Below, piece by piece: positions 22,633 to 36,254 of a stretch of 64,000 nt of DNA. Position 1 is the first letter of the stretch; each line of letters begins with the position of its first letter. The DNA is taken from positions 8,303,584 to 8,367,583 of the forward strand of contig OZ012695.1 of NCBI GenBank assembly GCA_963942565.1. The letters are read 5' to 3'. The DNA comes from Maea johnstoni (taxonomy: Eukaryota; Annelida; Polychaeta; Spionida; Magelonidae). The notes under the pieces are model-generated. The model saw nothing but the letters and a program-made list of their open reading frames with translations. It made no database searches and was not told the origin of the DNA. The translations under genes were made by a program, and so were the position numbers.

Positions 22633-22964
22633 CATATCTGGGGGATTGAATGTGCATCTAACGCCTCAGACTGACAGGCCTCGGCGTTCAGGAAGGTGCC
22701 TCGTTATGTGTAGGCTCTAATCATTACCATTACATAAGGGGCGATGAGGGACTCACAACCACGAGGGCAGGGAGGGGCGATGGTCGGCATTCTACACTGA
22801 ACTCAGTAATAAGGAAATCAAATCGTTAAGGAACTGGACTAATAACTACATGAAAGAAGATGCCGGAAACAGAGTTAGATAAGTATGACTATTGCGACAC
22901 AAGCCTAGTTCTTGGAACCTAATCTGCAATGATATCAATTGGGCACCAATCCAAACTTATCGTA
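21630..22964. repeat. Long inverted repeat; two convergent copies with AAT tails
   Basis: Arm 21630-21928 is the reverse complement of arm 22637-22964, sharing GATAAGTTTGGATTGGTGCC, ACTAGGCTTGTGTCGCAATA and GCACATTCAATCCCCCAG. Each arm ends inward in an AAT array (21928-22004; ATT at 22381-22632), so this looks like two copies of one roughly 300-bp tailed element, tail to tail around about 370 bp. The right arm has extra sequence near 22680-22730. Confidence 0.8.
22381..22632. repeat. (ATT)n microsatellite with (GTC)n core
   Basis: About 250 bp of ATT repeats around CACCACCACC and (GTC)n. Confidence 0.97.
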
Positions 22965-24520
22965 GTAATCATTATAAACAGAACATCTGTGACTGAGTAA
23001 GACGCCTAACGTGTACGTGTTTGAAGTTGGTGGATATTCGTATTGTGCTTTTATTGTGTAAGATTGATTTAACTTCGCGTCCTGCGAGTATTTTCTCTTT
23101 TGAGGTGTTCAGGGCGGGTTTCTACTCCGTGGAAAATGTGAGTGATTATCTGCTGTACTCGCCGACATCTAAGGGTCAACCAGAGTTGACCAGGCAGAGT
23201 AATGACCACACACACACGAACATCACAAAAGGTAAACAGTGCATCATTATCATGCTTCATGCATCTTAACATTAGGGTCTTGGCCAATAAAACCGTCCGA
23301 TTGCCAGAAAGTTATAACATACATATTCTACACATGCTAACATGATGAGATAATGATGCACAAACGGGTAACAAACAAAGCCATTAAACTTCCAAACTAC
23401 AGTTTCGCCTACACAGGTGTTTACCTTATTAAATGACAATGGTAAGGACCAATCAGATCCAAGGTGGTAGGCCTGTGTCAGTAATGGTTAAATTGAAAAT
23501 AAAGCGTAATTTTGAGATTTTTGCAATTGCTAAAGTCTACAGTCTCTTCCCCACAGTTTAGTCAACTAGGACTGTTTAGCCAAGCACTGAACTGAATATG
23601 AGACCAGACAACGCAAAGTCTCTTTTCTCTCTTCAGAGGAAGGAGTTTCACATGTATTCCAATTCTTGGCCTTGTGCCAAAGGTATGTAATATAATAAGT
23701 GAAAAAGCAATTACCTCGCATATTCAACAGAGATTTCGAAAGACCTTTTTTAAATTTTGAATGGAGAAAAGTGTATTTGTCCTTGACGTCTTATGCCCTG
23801 TTGTGAGGGTTCATTTGCGCATTAATCATGAGAATAGCGTAAAGGCAATAACACTTACACTTTGTAATATATAACCTAAAAGTCACATAAAAGCAAGGGA
23901 TAGAATATCTAAGTCAAAGAATTAACCCCATGACAATATGTTGATATTCGGAATCTTTTTTGAAATATCCAGCATGCTATCTTAATCTGTGCTAATGACT
24001 TTTCTCATTGATACTGAATCTCTTTCACATTTTGAATTCGCGCATTCTATTATGTATTATCAAAGGAAATTTGTTAGACTAGAGCTGATTCACTGCCAGA
24101 TGTTATTAATGGTGTAACTGTTATGAATGTATGACCTTCATTTGCAAGACATATTGATGTCATTTTGATTATACCATATGTTGATATACCTTTTCAGTGT
24201 GGACATTGGCAAACAGCCAATAACATATCTACAAGGTGCTGCCCCGGTACTCATCGCAGAGTGGACTAGCGTTTGCACTAAATGCTGACTGTTGCTCTAC
24301 AAATGTAGCTGGAGGCATATGAATAGATCCTCAGTTCGAGTGTTTAAACTTGTTTCCACCACCATTATAGTATTGTGTTGTATGTTTATTGACTGTAAAT
24401 AGAATTACAAAATCATACTAATACAAGAATGTAGTGTATGGATTAATATACAAAGAAAAGAAATAGATCACACAATATGTTCAATGCTATTAACAAAGCT
24501 ATTTATAACTACCAAGTCAC
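22965..24520. other. No firm gene; one weak open frame
   Basis: An 82-codon plus frame at 23021-23269 is somewhat GC-richer than its neighbours and meets a plausible donor (AAAAG then GTAAAC near 23230). No domain is recognised. The rest is AT-rich. Confidence 0.2.
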
Positions 24521-24529
24521 GATAAAGCA

Positions 24530-24955
24530 TTATGGCAGTAAAAGGTGACGAAAAGAGATATTAGAAATTCGATATTTCGAAACAGTCGGGCAGTGTTTAA
24601 CTGTTTTCATGCACTGTATTGGATTAGGTTGAGATGAGGGTGTGCTAACTGCTAAAGATATGACGGTAGTTTCCTCGACCATTGACAACGAGCTACTCAC
24701 ATTATAGCATATTGCCAGTAAGAATGACGCCAAACAATATTAAAAAATCCTTATTTCGAAATATCTGACTTTCTCTTAATGCATTTTATTGGGTTAGACC
24801 GGGATTTGTATGTGGTCACTGGTGAGAGAGAGAGGAATTTATAACGCTGGTTTCCACTACCATTAATCAGCAACAAGATAGTAACTGTTTTACATTGTAA
24901 CAGACAAAGTGAGATAAACGGTATAAGCAATTCCATATGTTTCCAAATATCTAAA
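24530..24955. repeat. Diverged 180-bp tandem repeat, about 2.3 copies
   Basis: CAGTAAAAGGTGACG near 24536 and CAGTAAGAATGACG near 24716 start similar units sharing the TATTTCGAAA core, TGCAYTNTATTGGRTTAG, and CCATTRAYNANCAACNAG. A partial third unit follows at about 24890-24955. The period is close to a nucleosome repeat. Confidence 0.6.
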
Positions 24956-24984
24956 GGGCATTATCTCTTGTGGTTTATCTACTC

Positions 24985-25490
24985 AAACTGGGTACTCTGT
25001 CCACCTGGTGAGATAATTGTGAACTAAGTTGATGACTCTGGCTACCCCGCCCACTTGGTGCCTAGTAAGTTAAAAAAAAGTAATACAGGAAAAGGGTTAT
25101 GACAGCCTATACTTATACGCAGTATTTCAGCAGCCCCCAGACTGCGTTCTCACAGACTGGCTGGCATGGGAAGCCCTGTGAAGCAGCACGCTCATTTCCT
25201 GCCCGGTGTCAGCATTGGAAGTGATTCCCAGAGCCGTGCTGAAGTGGCTGCCTGTTAACTGGCAGTGGCGGGCGGCGCCGTCCTGGAGCCAGACTGCAGC
25301 CGCTCACGACCACTAACATACATGTACAGCTAAGCCCACTGCCAGTCTACAGTTCCAGGCTGTTAGATGAATTCTCGGTCAAGTCTCTCTGTTACCAGGC
25401 ACCAAATAGTAAAGGTGGTTACAGTGGCTAATTCAGTTTACATTTCTTTTTCACCAGGGGAATAGAGGAACCTGTGAATGGAGAGATGAG
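24985..25490. repeat. MITE-like element with imperfect inverted arms
   Basis: The left arm has CACCTGGTGAGATAATTGTG and TTGGTGCCTAGTAAG. The right arm carries the complement (ACCAGGCACCAAATAG and TTCACCAGGGG). The centre (25130-25310) is GC-rich. Related pieces occur at 28505-28770, 31096-31602 and 34110-34300. Confidence 0.5.
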
Positions 25491-25574
25491 GAGGACCGTA
25501 TGATGCCATCTATCTGTCAAATCTGGCACTACACTACACTCAGCTTAGTCAACTTAGAAGGGACTCTGCTTTCC

Positions 25575-26115
<541 letters not shown>

Positions 26116-26266
26116 GTAAGATCATCCACTCCAGTCTAGTGAACGACTGATCCATCTACCCTGGGGAACTGTCATTCCCACAGTTATAACATGTCAGGAC
26201 ATATTTATGGTGGGAAACACTGATTCTGGCCCGGGGCCTTGTGGTACAGTTCTATTGATACTTATC

Positions 26267-26380
26267 CTACAGTTGACTGCCTTCCACCAAACATGCCTTA
26301 TATGGCATAACTCACACTTTTTTGAGCGTTGTTCTTTAAGTTTTCTAGGCATGTGATTGGTGGAAGGCAATCAACTGTGG
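26267..26380. repeat. Hairpin: 30-bp inverted repeat
   Basis: CAGTTGACTGCCTTCCACCA near 26271 pairs with TGGTGGAAGGCAATCAACTG near 26358, two mismatches over about 30 bp with a roughly 50-bp loop. Possibly a small palindromic MITE. Confidence 0.65.
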
Positions 26381-26638
26381 TAAAGCTACATGGACCCCTC
26401 GGAAGCGTTGGTGTATGTGATAGCTTCGGGGTAACCTGGCTTCGCCTCGCAGCACCTCGGGTATATCACGTACACCACAGTTTCCTTGGGGGTCTATCTA
26501 CCGCACTGTACCAGGACCTTCTACCCCTCGGTTTAACTTCTAAGGACACCACAAGCCATTTACATACTGCACCATGTACATAGACTAATGCAATGTAGAC
26601 TGTCATACATTGATCTAGTCTACACGTTATCATTGTTA

Positions 26639-26965
26639 AAGGGGAACTATAGGCTCGCATACATATTAGCTTATATGAAAGTAATTGTATTGTATTGTAT
26701 TCTTTATTGACCAAATCATGAAGATTCGAAATTACAGATACAAAACATATAGATACGAAAATAAATAACAAATATAAACTTATATAACAAATATAAACTC
26801 GTAACAATTTAAAAATAGTAACAATCTAGTGCTACACCTTACAGGTTATCTAGAGGATTTTGCTATTGTTGCAAGTGATAGTGATTACAAAAAAAGGATT
26901 TTTTATCTTTATTTAAAGGGGAACTAAAGGCTCACATACATATTAGCTAATATGAAAGTAATACA
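26639..26965 (-). mobile_element. LINE 3' end (AATAC tail) between 48-bp direct repeats
   Basis: The insert at 26688-26916 matches, in reverse, the 3' UTR of the LINE at 38574-39303: TGTAGCACTAGATTGTTACT, TTTCGTATCTATATGTTTTG, GATTTGGTCAATAAAG, then AATAC repeats. The flanks at 26639-26687 and 26917-26965 are near-identical (AAAGGGGAACTA, CATACATATTAGCT, ATATGAAAGTAAT), about four differences in 48 bp. This looks like an unusually long target-site duplication around a 5'-truncated copy. Confidence 0.75.
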
Positions 26966-27130
26966 CTTCAAGAATAGGATGCTGTCCTCCTTTTTCTCTT
27001 AGTGATCCCATGAGGGGAGAATTTTGTGTATTGCCAGCAGCCTCAGCCAGCCCCTGGTAGCAGCCATGTTTTTCAACTGCTATCAGCTGTGACTCAAATG
27101 GGTGGCAGCCCACTTCATGTCCCCTAGCTC

Positions 27131-28294
27131 TGAGCAGTGTATCATAGACTGTATTTCTCTACACACCAACTCTCTTCGAAAGTTGCATAACAACTTGTAT
27201 GAGTATCAAACAGGTAAATGGTAAAATCATGAGCAGCAATTGGCTGTACAAAAAGACAGAGTGGTAGAGTTATTTTTCGTATAATTCCTGTTGGTAAAGT
27301 CAGATAAAAACAGTGGCTAGCATCACTGAAACTTGTAAATCCACCTGTCTTGAAGTATGCAGATCTATGTTCAGACCACTTCCCTGGTGCGTATTATGTC
27401 AGGATTACCTATAAAAGGTGAACTTGGGGAACCGCAAATTATAAGGTTATTTGAAAATTCATGAACATAGCTCAACATCTGTCATATGCAACGTTATTGG
27501 ATAACTGTGTGACTATGAAGAAAGGATTGAATAAAAACAATACTAGTAGTAGTATGTGCATCACCAATCATCCAGATGTTTAGTATTTGATTTTACTTGA
27601 AGCTAGCTGTTCTACAAACTTTTCTTTCATGTAACCTACACAAATACTGAAGGAAATGATTGCTGTTCCAAGTACCGATAGCTATTTCCTGTGTTGACTA
27701 AATTATGTGTCCTGGGATCTAGATGTGTAATGCCACAATGGTTATAATCAACCCTTTGTTTATCCTTTTCCTTTAATGAGTTGTTACTTCTTTTTGTTGT
27801 TGCCAAAGGGACCTAGACTTTAAACAAAACCCAAGTTGTAAGACAACCAACAAAATCCTAAACAGTCTATTTTCAATTGTACAGATCAATGATGACCATG
27901 TCTAGGTACCTATAATTGTATGCTAATAAACTTAACTGTTTGCTGTCTCTCTGCGCTTGCTTTGTTAGCAGTCGATACAGAAGGGTTGAAAACAAAAGAG
28001 CTAAATGGCACAGCACCATCCTGTTAAGTTATACTGACTGCATTTATGATTCCTGGTATAAAACGCATCAGCATACATGCTTCAGGACAGGAATTCAGTG
28101 ATGCAAGCCATTGTTATTGTCTGACTTTACCAACAGGAATTATATGAAAAATAACTCTACCACCCTGTCTTTTTGTACAGCCAATTGCTGCTCATGATTT
28201 TACCATTTACCTGTTTGATACTCATACAAGTTGTTTATGTAACTTTCGAAGAGAGTTGGTGTGTAAAGTACTACAGTCTATGATACACTGCTCA
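27131..28294. repeat. Inverted repeat with about 174-bp arms
   Basis: Arm 27131-27304 and arm 28121-28294 are reverse complements with few differences (TGAGCAGTGTATCATAGACT; CAATTGGCTGTACAAAAAGA; AATTCCTGTTGGTAAAGTCA). The 816-bp middle has no coding signal. It could be a non-autonomous foldback-type DNA element. Confidence 0.75.
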
Positions 28295-28299
28295 GCCAT

Positions 28300-28780
28300 C
28301 TCTCTTCATTAGGTGCTTTTCCTGACCGTGGCCCTAAGCTCTTTCCTCGTCCATTGGGAATAAATGGTAGTCGGGTCTGTGCGGGGTGCCTAGAAAGAAA
28401 AATGGATAAAGTCAAAGTAAATACGACAGCTTTAATTCTAGGCACAGGGAATCTGCAAATGGCCAGGAGAGGGTTAATCATGGGGCGCCTGATTTCTGCG
28501 ATTTTGCTTAACCTCCTCTAGCCCAAGTTTCTAGGCTGTCAGACGCATGTTGCGTGTCTTCATGCCTTTCTCTTACCATGCACCAAGTGGTCAACGTGGC
28601 CCGGGACGTTGGCAGGGTGGTCAGCTTAATTTACATTTGTCCCGCCAGGTGGATAGACGGCTCTGTCTACGAATGACAGCACTTGAGATAGTAGAATCAC
28701 GTCGTGCCACCTAAATGCTACTGCTTGTGGTACACGTAAGGGCTAGGAGCCTAGTATAAACTTCTCTGTTCTTTAAGTTT
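28300..28780. other. Repeat-derived sequence, no gene
   Basis: The second half (28505-28770) is related to the CACCTGGTGAG inverted-arm family (CCAAGTGGTCAACGTGGC, CGCCAGGTGG). Confidence 0.35.
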
Positions 28781-29011
28781 CTGAAAGAAATGTCATCTGT
28801 GTGCCTAGCTATGTTTTGAATACATTTGAAGATGGGTCACAAATTGACAAACTATTTGATGGCGGATTGTTGTCAAGGTTCTCACGACTATTTCTCCTTG
28901 AAACATATCATCCAGGAGATGCTTTTTGGGAAAATATCATTCACATGTCAAGTCATTTGGGCCAGTAAGGTTGAATGAGTTCAAAGAGACGAAACTTTTA
29001 GCGAAGATACT

Positions 29012-29233
29012 TTAACCTATTAATGCTCATAGCAGCCAGAGCAGCTTACCCATTTTGATGAAATCTTACAAACAAACGCATAGTTAGAATATCTCTTGAT
29101 AGAGAACTCTTGATCTGGACATTAACAATTACTCTCCTTCAGATGTTTTGTATAATCATTCTTATTTCTTAAGTTATTGTTAAAAGTATCAGCGAGCCAG
29201 ACGACGATTTATGGAAGAGCTGTAATGTGTTAA
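29012..29233 (+). mobile_element. TTAA family B MITE-like element
   Basis: It starts TTAACCTATTAATGCTC and ends near TAATGTGTTAA, so TTAA lies at both ends. The interior has CTCTCCTTCAGATGTTTTG, AAGTTATTGTTAAAAGTATC and CAGACGACGATTT, shared with family B copies. Terminal TTAA suggests a piggyBac-type target site. Confidence 0.6.
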
Positions 29234-30026
29234 GCCGCTCCAGGCCCCTGCACTGGTAGACCCTGTCTGCCGCCGTCTGAGAATGAGGACGGCGCCAGCA
29301 CGGAGAGCAGACTTGCTACAATGCCTATCTCATCAATCTATCACCAGCCTCAAGTATCTCTCCTGGCTTGACTGTAGCCTACACTTGCTGCTTTTTATAT
29401 CCCACCTTGGGCAAAAAATCGGATGGACTGGAAAGATTTGCTTCTTTTAAAATCCCACCAAAGGGGAAAAAATCGGATGGATTGGAAGTCTGCATGCAGA
29501 GTTCGCTGCATGACTATGGTTTAGGTTATGGGGGCTGAACAACTAGCCGTATCAAGGTCGCTCCATATAAATGTGACTGTATGGTAATTGGTCAACACTG
29601 CATCTCCCTTGTATATACCTCTCTGATCCTACGTGTGTGTGTGGGGGGGGGGGGGGGGGGGGGGGGGTACAGAATACAGCTGAGTTCGTAGCCTAGATCT
29701 CTAAATTATCATGTGTATTTGATTTTCCAAATTTGACTGATACCAAGTGTTCATGGTGGACAGTGGCCAGATTAGTTCGCATCTATCTCAAAAGGTGAAT
29801 AGAGGACTCAGTTTGACAATGACAGGATTCACTAAAGATAGGAGGACTTTTTTAGGGAATAGGCCCCCTTGTCGTGTGCATCGCCTGATAAATGTAATTA
29901 GTGAGTCAGAAAAATTCATACCAGTCATACTACGACTGATATGACTATCTTACCAAATGTGCCTGAAGGCTTTGGTGAAATCGTATAGGTGAACCAAAAT
30001 TGGGAAAATAATTCAGGGATTAATGG
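29234..30026. other. No gene; poly-G run
   Basis: Includes a run of 25 G at 29643-29667, a likely sequencing and polymorphism hotspot. No coding frame is recognised. Confidence 0.4.
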
Positions 30027-30238
30027 TTAACCCTTCCAATGCTGAGGCTACTTTCGTCCAAAGCACAAGGACACACATATTTCTAAAACCATCTAAACCC
30101 TGTCGTGTGGGTATTTATTGGATAGCTCTCGCTAAGAACTCTCATATGAGTACCAATGTACCAGGGTTTCAGTTTTATTTTAAGTTTTTTGCATCATTTT
30201 ATATTGGCCAAATTAGCCATCAGCAGCATATGGGTTAA
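30027..30238 (+). mobile_element. TTAA family A MITE, complete
   Basis: 212 bp from TTAA to TTAA: TTAACCCTTCCAATGCTGAG at one end, CATCAGCAGCATATGGGTTAA at the other. The interior has CCATCTAAACCCTGTCGTG, CCAGGGTTTCAG and TTGGCCAAATTAGCC. TTAA sites plus CCCTT termini fit a piggyBac-like non-autonomous element. Confidence 0.75.
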
Positions 30239-30576
30239 GGGGAATATTCTTAACAATTCACCTTCAACTATTTTGTAACATCATAGAGATCCAGATTACA
30301 GATTGAAAGGAATGAATCGATTAATTGAGCCTAAGAAGCGGCTTGACATCCGAGTCTGACTATCCCGCAAAAAAATGTTCTCGTACGTCAATCCATTTGC
30401 AGCAAGCGTACACTTATGGTCTGACCACCTTGATCACAGCTCAACACATAGATTACATATCAAAGATTAGATATCATAGTGTTATCGTCGAAGTAAGACC
30501 TTGTATACTTTATTTCGATTCTTAAAATTTTCATTCGTCCATGCTTTTTCTTTGGAGTTTAAAAAAACAGCATATA

Positions 30577-30767
30577 TTAACCCTTATGCTGCTGGTGGCT
30601 AATTTGGCCAATACCAAATGATGCTAAAAAACTTTTGAAATACTGTAACTGAAACCCTGGCATCTGAGAGTTCTCAGATCTACCCACATGACTTGGTTAG
30701 GATGACTTTCATGATGTTTTGCTTTCTTGCGCATTGGATGAAAATAACCTCAGCATCAGAAGGATGA
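30577..30767 (-). mobile_element. TTAA family A MITE, diverged copy
   Basis: It begins TTAACCCTTATGCTGCTGG with TAATTTGGCCAATACCAAAT and ends near CCTCAGCATCAGAAGG, the complement of the family's other end, without a clean second TTAA. Confidence 0.65.
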
Positions 30768-31095
30768 AAGCCATTTTAGATGACGGAAGACTCGTCTCAG
30801 AAATTGTTCATTCCCCATTCATGTTGAGGGCTGAAAGATGTAAACTTTTGATACCTTTGATACTGTTGGTCGGGTTCTTATTAGCATTTTCCTCAAAATA
30901 TTTGGAATAATATATTAAATATCTGCCTACATCTACTAAAAGCATGTGGCCTACTATTGGCTATTTGGTTCAAACAATCGCCACAAGAGGGGGCTGCACA
31001 TGCAGTATTCAGAATCAATATCCACTGAAACATACTGCAGTGCCACCTATCCACAAGGGTTGACAATTGAACATGGTCGTGCAGTTAGGTTGATC

Positions 31096-31602
31096 GTAGA
31101 CTAGGCTCCTAGTCACTAAAGAAGTTGACATTCCAATCTGTGTATTTGGAGGTTTTAGGTCACACTCATACTGAGTCCTCAATTCACCTGGTGAGATTAA
31201 TTCGAACTAATTTGGCCACTCTGGCCACCTTGACCATTTGATGCCTGGTGACAGAAAATCGTGACAGAAAAAGAAACAGATGCCAGCCTAGCTAGAATGT
31301 AGGCTATGTTAACCGTAGCCTAGTCCTAAGGCCAAGAAATTTATTTATTTGTCTTTAATAACTTACCTAATGTTTATATAACATTATAAGATATCTACCC
31401 ATATTTAGTTCTATATTAGCTCACCAGGTGGCCAGCATGGGTTCATTTGGATGGTTCTGACTGACCAGTGTGCCCACCCATGGTGCCATCTATCACAAGC
31501 CACAGGAACTAACACCAAGGCATTTGCATTATATAAATGATAGAGATTAGAACAGAGAAAAGCATAATCTAATGAAATCATAGACTAGGAGCTAGTCTAT
31601 GT
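31096..31602. repeat. MITE-like element, CACCTGGTGAG family
   Basis: It opens with TAGACTAGGCTCCTAGTC and closes with GACTAGGAGCTAGTCTA, both near-palindromic. Within are TTCACCTGGTGAGATTAATT and TTGATGCCTGGTGACAG on one side and GCTCACCAGGTGGCCAGC on the other. Segment 31320-31570 recurs at 33295-33505. Confidence 0.5.
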
Positions 31603-32405
31603 TAACCGTAGCAGAGGGGAGAGAGGATTCGAGGAAAGTGTGACGTGATGACGGCTTGAGGCAGAGTTGACGTAACAGGTCTGCACGCAGGGGAGACACT
31701 CTGCCCCAACATAAGTACGAGCTGAGCAATTGCTTAACGGGGCACGCTCTGACGTCATCGGCCTGCCACCATTCTGCCATTCACATGGTGTTAACGTGTA
31801 TAATGTTATATCAGAAATCCGAAAATTTGTAGTATTACATATCTATGCTTACATCACGTATATTTCGGGAACTGGGAGAGGGTGGATTGCTCATTTAGTA
31901 CAGGGGATGTAAGGTCCGTGGAATGGGCAAGGGTAACTGGGTATGGATATTTTGGCTGGGAATAATAGATATTTCCAATAGGGAAAAAATAAGTGATAGC
32001 ATAGATAAAGGAGATAGGGGTAACTAATATAACGCAATATGTACGGTATTTCTTTGACGTTTGTATTTTCGACGAAACCAACTATTAAGGATCATCTGTT
32101 GCTGGACGTTATTTCAGGCAGGGAGTTAGAAACCAGGGGGTATATAGCTAAGGGACGCAGCGGGGACAATTACCTACACTCACAATAAACCAAGTGCGCA
32201 ACCGACGTACACGGGTGTTGTACAGCTCGACTAAATGACCTGCTTGATAATTAGTGCTGCATCGGATCAAATATAGCGTGCCTATTTGCTGCAAGTTGGG
32301 TATATCAGTTGATCCCCTGCTGTGACCTGTAACGCAGGTAATACAGCGAGAAATGCTGGCTACGAGTCCATCTTATATTTGTCTAAAAATCAAGCAACTC
32401 TGATA
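31603..32405. other. No gene; one GC-richer patch
   Basis: 31605-31780 is GC-richer and contains a full cAMP-response-type TGACGTCA at 31750-31757 plus GTGACGTGATGACG. No splice donor or coding start is convincing. Confidence 0.25.
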
Positions 32406-32407
32406 TA

Positions 32408-32876
<469 letters not shown>

Positions 32877-33294
32877 GCGTTACATATAGGGTCAGACCGA
32901 CCTTATGTCACCACGACTTGCATTCATAACCTTTGATAAATGACTCAGGCGACCAATCCATGTGTCTATTGATCTGAGTTTTACAGTTTAGCAGATTATG
33001 GGTACTTAGCTAGAACAGATATATGTAGACAGTCTGGTAAAAAGACATTTTATTCATTAAGTTGAAGAGTGATAAATTGAGGCATATGTTTCCATTCAAC
33101 ATAGTGAACGAGGTAAAGCCAGATATGAATATTACATATCAATCGACGAATGCATATCTATTGACTGCAACTTTCATTACAACATATAGCATTCTCTAAA
33201 AGATATACAAGAAAGAACATACATGTACAGTGAAACAAATTTAATGATATATATTAGACGTGGCTCTATCGGTTGGGGTCTAGTTCTTGGAAAA

Positions 33295-33505
33295 TAACAT
33301 TAAAGCTGCTAGAATGGTAGTCTAGTCCTAGGCCAAGAAATTTATCTCACTTCCATAATAATTTTCCTACTGTTTATATACTATTCTAAGATGTCTACCC
33401 ACATTTAGGTCTATATTGGCCCACCAGGCGGCCAGCTTGGGTTCATTTGGATTTCTTGGTAGAGACCAGAATAGAGAAACGCATACTCATAGACTTTCTA
33501 CTGCT
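33295..33505. repeat. Dispersed repeat matching 31320-31570
   Basis: It shares TCCTAGGCCAAGAAATTTAT, CTACTGTTTATATACTATTC, CCACCAGGCGGCCAGC and TGGGTTCATTTGGAT with the 31-kb element. Confidence 0.55.
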
Positions 33506-33509
33506 CAGC

Positions 33510-34100
33510 CATTGACCCCTGGCTGATTACAATTTATAAACTGTGTGCAAATACTAGTAGTACTTATTCAATCTAGTTTCGCTCGCCTGATGCCTAAGCC
33601 TGCTTCTCGGGCTGAATATGCCATTAGACTGTACTTATCAATAGGTGGCGGCACCGTCAGAGGGGTGCGCTGTGTTCTCAGCTCAGGACTGCTGACCTCG
33701 CGTACGGCTGACTGGCCAAAGTATAGTATCAACGGCTGACGGCCCTAACGGCGGCCACGCCAGGTGCTCAGTCCTGTCCGTGCCTTGACACGTGAAAAAT
33801 GTGAACGAAACTGACCTTCATATATCCCTTGATAACATAACCACCTTCCCTATTTAACCAACCTAAGTATAGTTCCGAAAATAAGCCATAGACGATACCA
33901 GCGTATGCGGTGTACTGTCTCTGCTTTAAAACACTGATCTACCCAAACCTCCGCTGGCTACCAAAGTATTTTCACCTTTTTATTTATAAGTCTAAAAGTA
34001 TATCAACTTAAAGCTGAGACGACCTAGATTCAGTTCGTTACTTGCTCACTAGACGGCTACGATGAGATTTTTCCGATAGCGAAAGAGGCTGACCACACTA
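33510..34100. other. No gene seen
   Basis: A GC-richer stretch at 33580-33780 yields a 64-codon frame without recognisable content. Confidence 0.25.
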
Positions 34101-34109
34101 TCGCCATAT

Positions 34110-34300
34110 ATTCCGGACTAGACCCGGCTCCTCGTCCCTGAGGTCGACATTCCCTAGAGTTGGCTGATCAGTGTGCTGCAATACCAGCAATGGTACATAG
34201 ATGGCACCAAGGAGTCCAAACTCAAATTGGGCCCCATCAATTCTGGCCGCCTGGACTACTCGGTGCCTCACACTGTGAGTGTGCTTTTTTTGCCAGAAAT
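34110..34300. repeat. Fragment of CACCTGGTGAG-type family
   Basis: GACTAGACCCGGCTCCTCGTC resembles the palindromic end at 31096, followed by GGTCGACATTCC and CTGGCCGCCTGGACTACTCG. Confidence 0.35.
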
Positions 34301-34479
34301 CAGCGCTTTAGGGGGTATTTTTAAATGTTGATAACGAGCGTATGCGCCCCCCTAAATACCGAAGTGCCCCCCAAATTTGATTTTGCATGTGATGACTAAT
34401 TAAAAATTTAGGAATACATTTAAAAACATACTTAGTTGTATCTCTAATGGAAGCCCTTGTTTAACTTTTCAGTTGACCC

Positions 34480-34576
34480 CTGGCGGTGGATTCAGAAATC
34501 ATTATTAGTGACGCCACCAGTGTCACTGTTCGGAACTAAATTGAACCCCCCGTCCCAAATCCTGGATCCGCCCCTG
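34480..34576 (-). mobile_element. hAT-like terminal fragment
   Basis: The minus strand starts CAGGGGCGGATCCAGGATTT at 34576, a terminus typical of many hAT MITEs. The opposite terminus was not found, so the true extent is unclear. Confidence 0.4.
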
Positions 34577-34769
34577 CACAGCCTGCTAAAAGAAAAGAAA
34601 TTAAGACAGAAAATATTACATATGACTGCCTAGAAATATAGGCTAATCCTGTCCCTGAAAGGACGACACCTTGGCATAAAGTAAACTAAAAAAACGCAGA
34701 GAAGTATGATTTCATTATTTCAGAGACACTGAGCTAGTATGATCTCACAGAGCCAAAGCAAAACCGGCC

Positions 34770-35312
<543 letters not shown>

Positions 35313-35314
35313 AC

Positions 35315-35950
35315 ACTATCGTTCTTTAGTTATCGTGGTCCGAGTTAGTTGATTGAGAAGATCGAGTTGAGTCAAATGCCCCGTTTCTGCTTTCAGAATC
35401 CTGTTTTCACAGTGGTGGCATACAATACAATCTGGAACCTTTCCCCACCTCACAAATTAGGATAATTTGAGGTAACTGCTATGTGAGGGGTGAAGTGGTC
35501 AATCTGCGCCACCACCTGGTCAAGTGGTACCGTGCCAGCCAGTGACGTCACAGGTGTCATGGTGATGAGCACGTGGTGTAAGGGCTAGCAGCATGCTGGG
35601 TCGGCGTGACCCGTGTGTAGGCTCTGGCGGCCTGCAGGTGTGCGAGTAGCCACGATACCAGGCTGAATACATTTGACTTTCTGTATATTGCTTGCTCTCT
35701 TATAATGCTCACTGTCTTTATAACTGAGTCCAGTTTAGTTCTTAATTTCCACACCAGATGTCTGAAAGGTACTATAATGACTTGACTAGTAACAAAATAA
35801 TGACGAGTTAATGAAGAATAAGCCAGCACTAGTAAGCTAGGCTAGTGTGCGAGCTACTGGACGAGGCAATCAATCATCTTCCCAAACGTCATATAGGAAT
35901 CCCATGCTGTGAGCGCCAAACCATCGCCATATACTCATAGATGACCAAGC
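35315..35950. other. No gene seen
   Basis: The GC-richer part at 35510-35640 includes TGACGTCA at 35543-35550. A 90-codon minus frame here has no recognisable domain. Confidence 0.3.
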
Positions 35951-35956
35951 AGTGAC

Positions 35957-36245
<289 letters not shown>

Positions 36246-36254
36246 GATACTTAC

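Noticed and set aside
23021-23269. Possible exon with donor near 23230
   Set aside because: No acceptor, start context or domain; kept only as a remark on the region.
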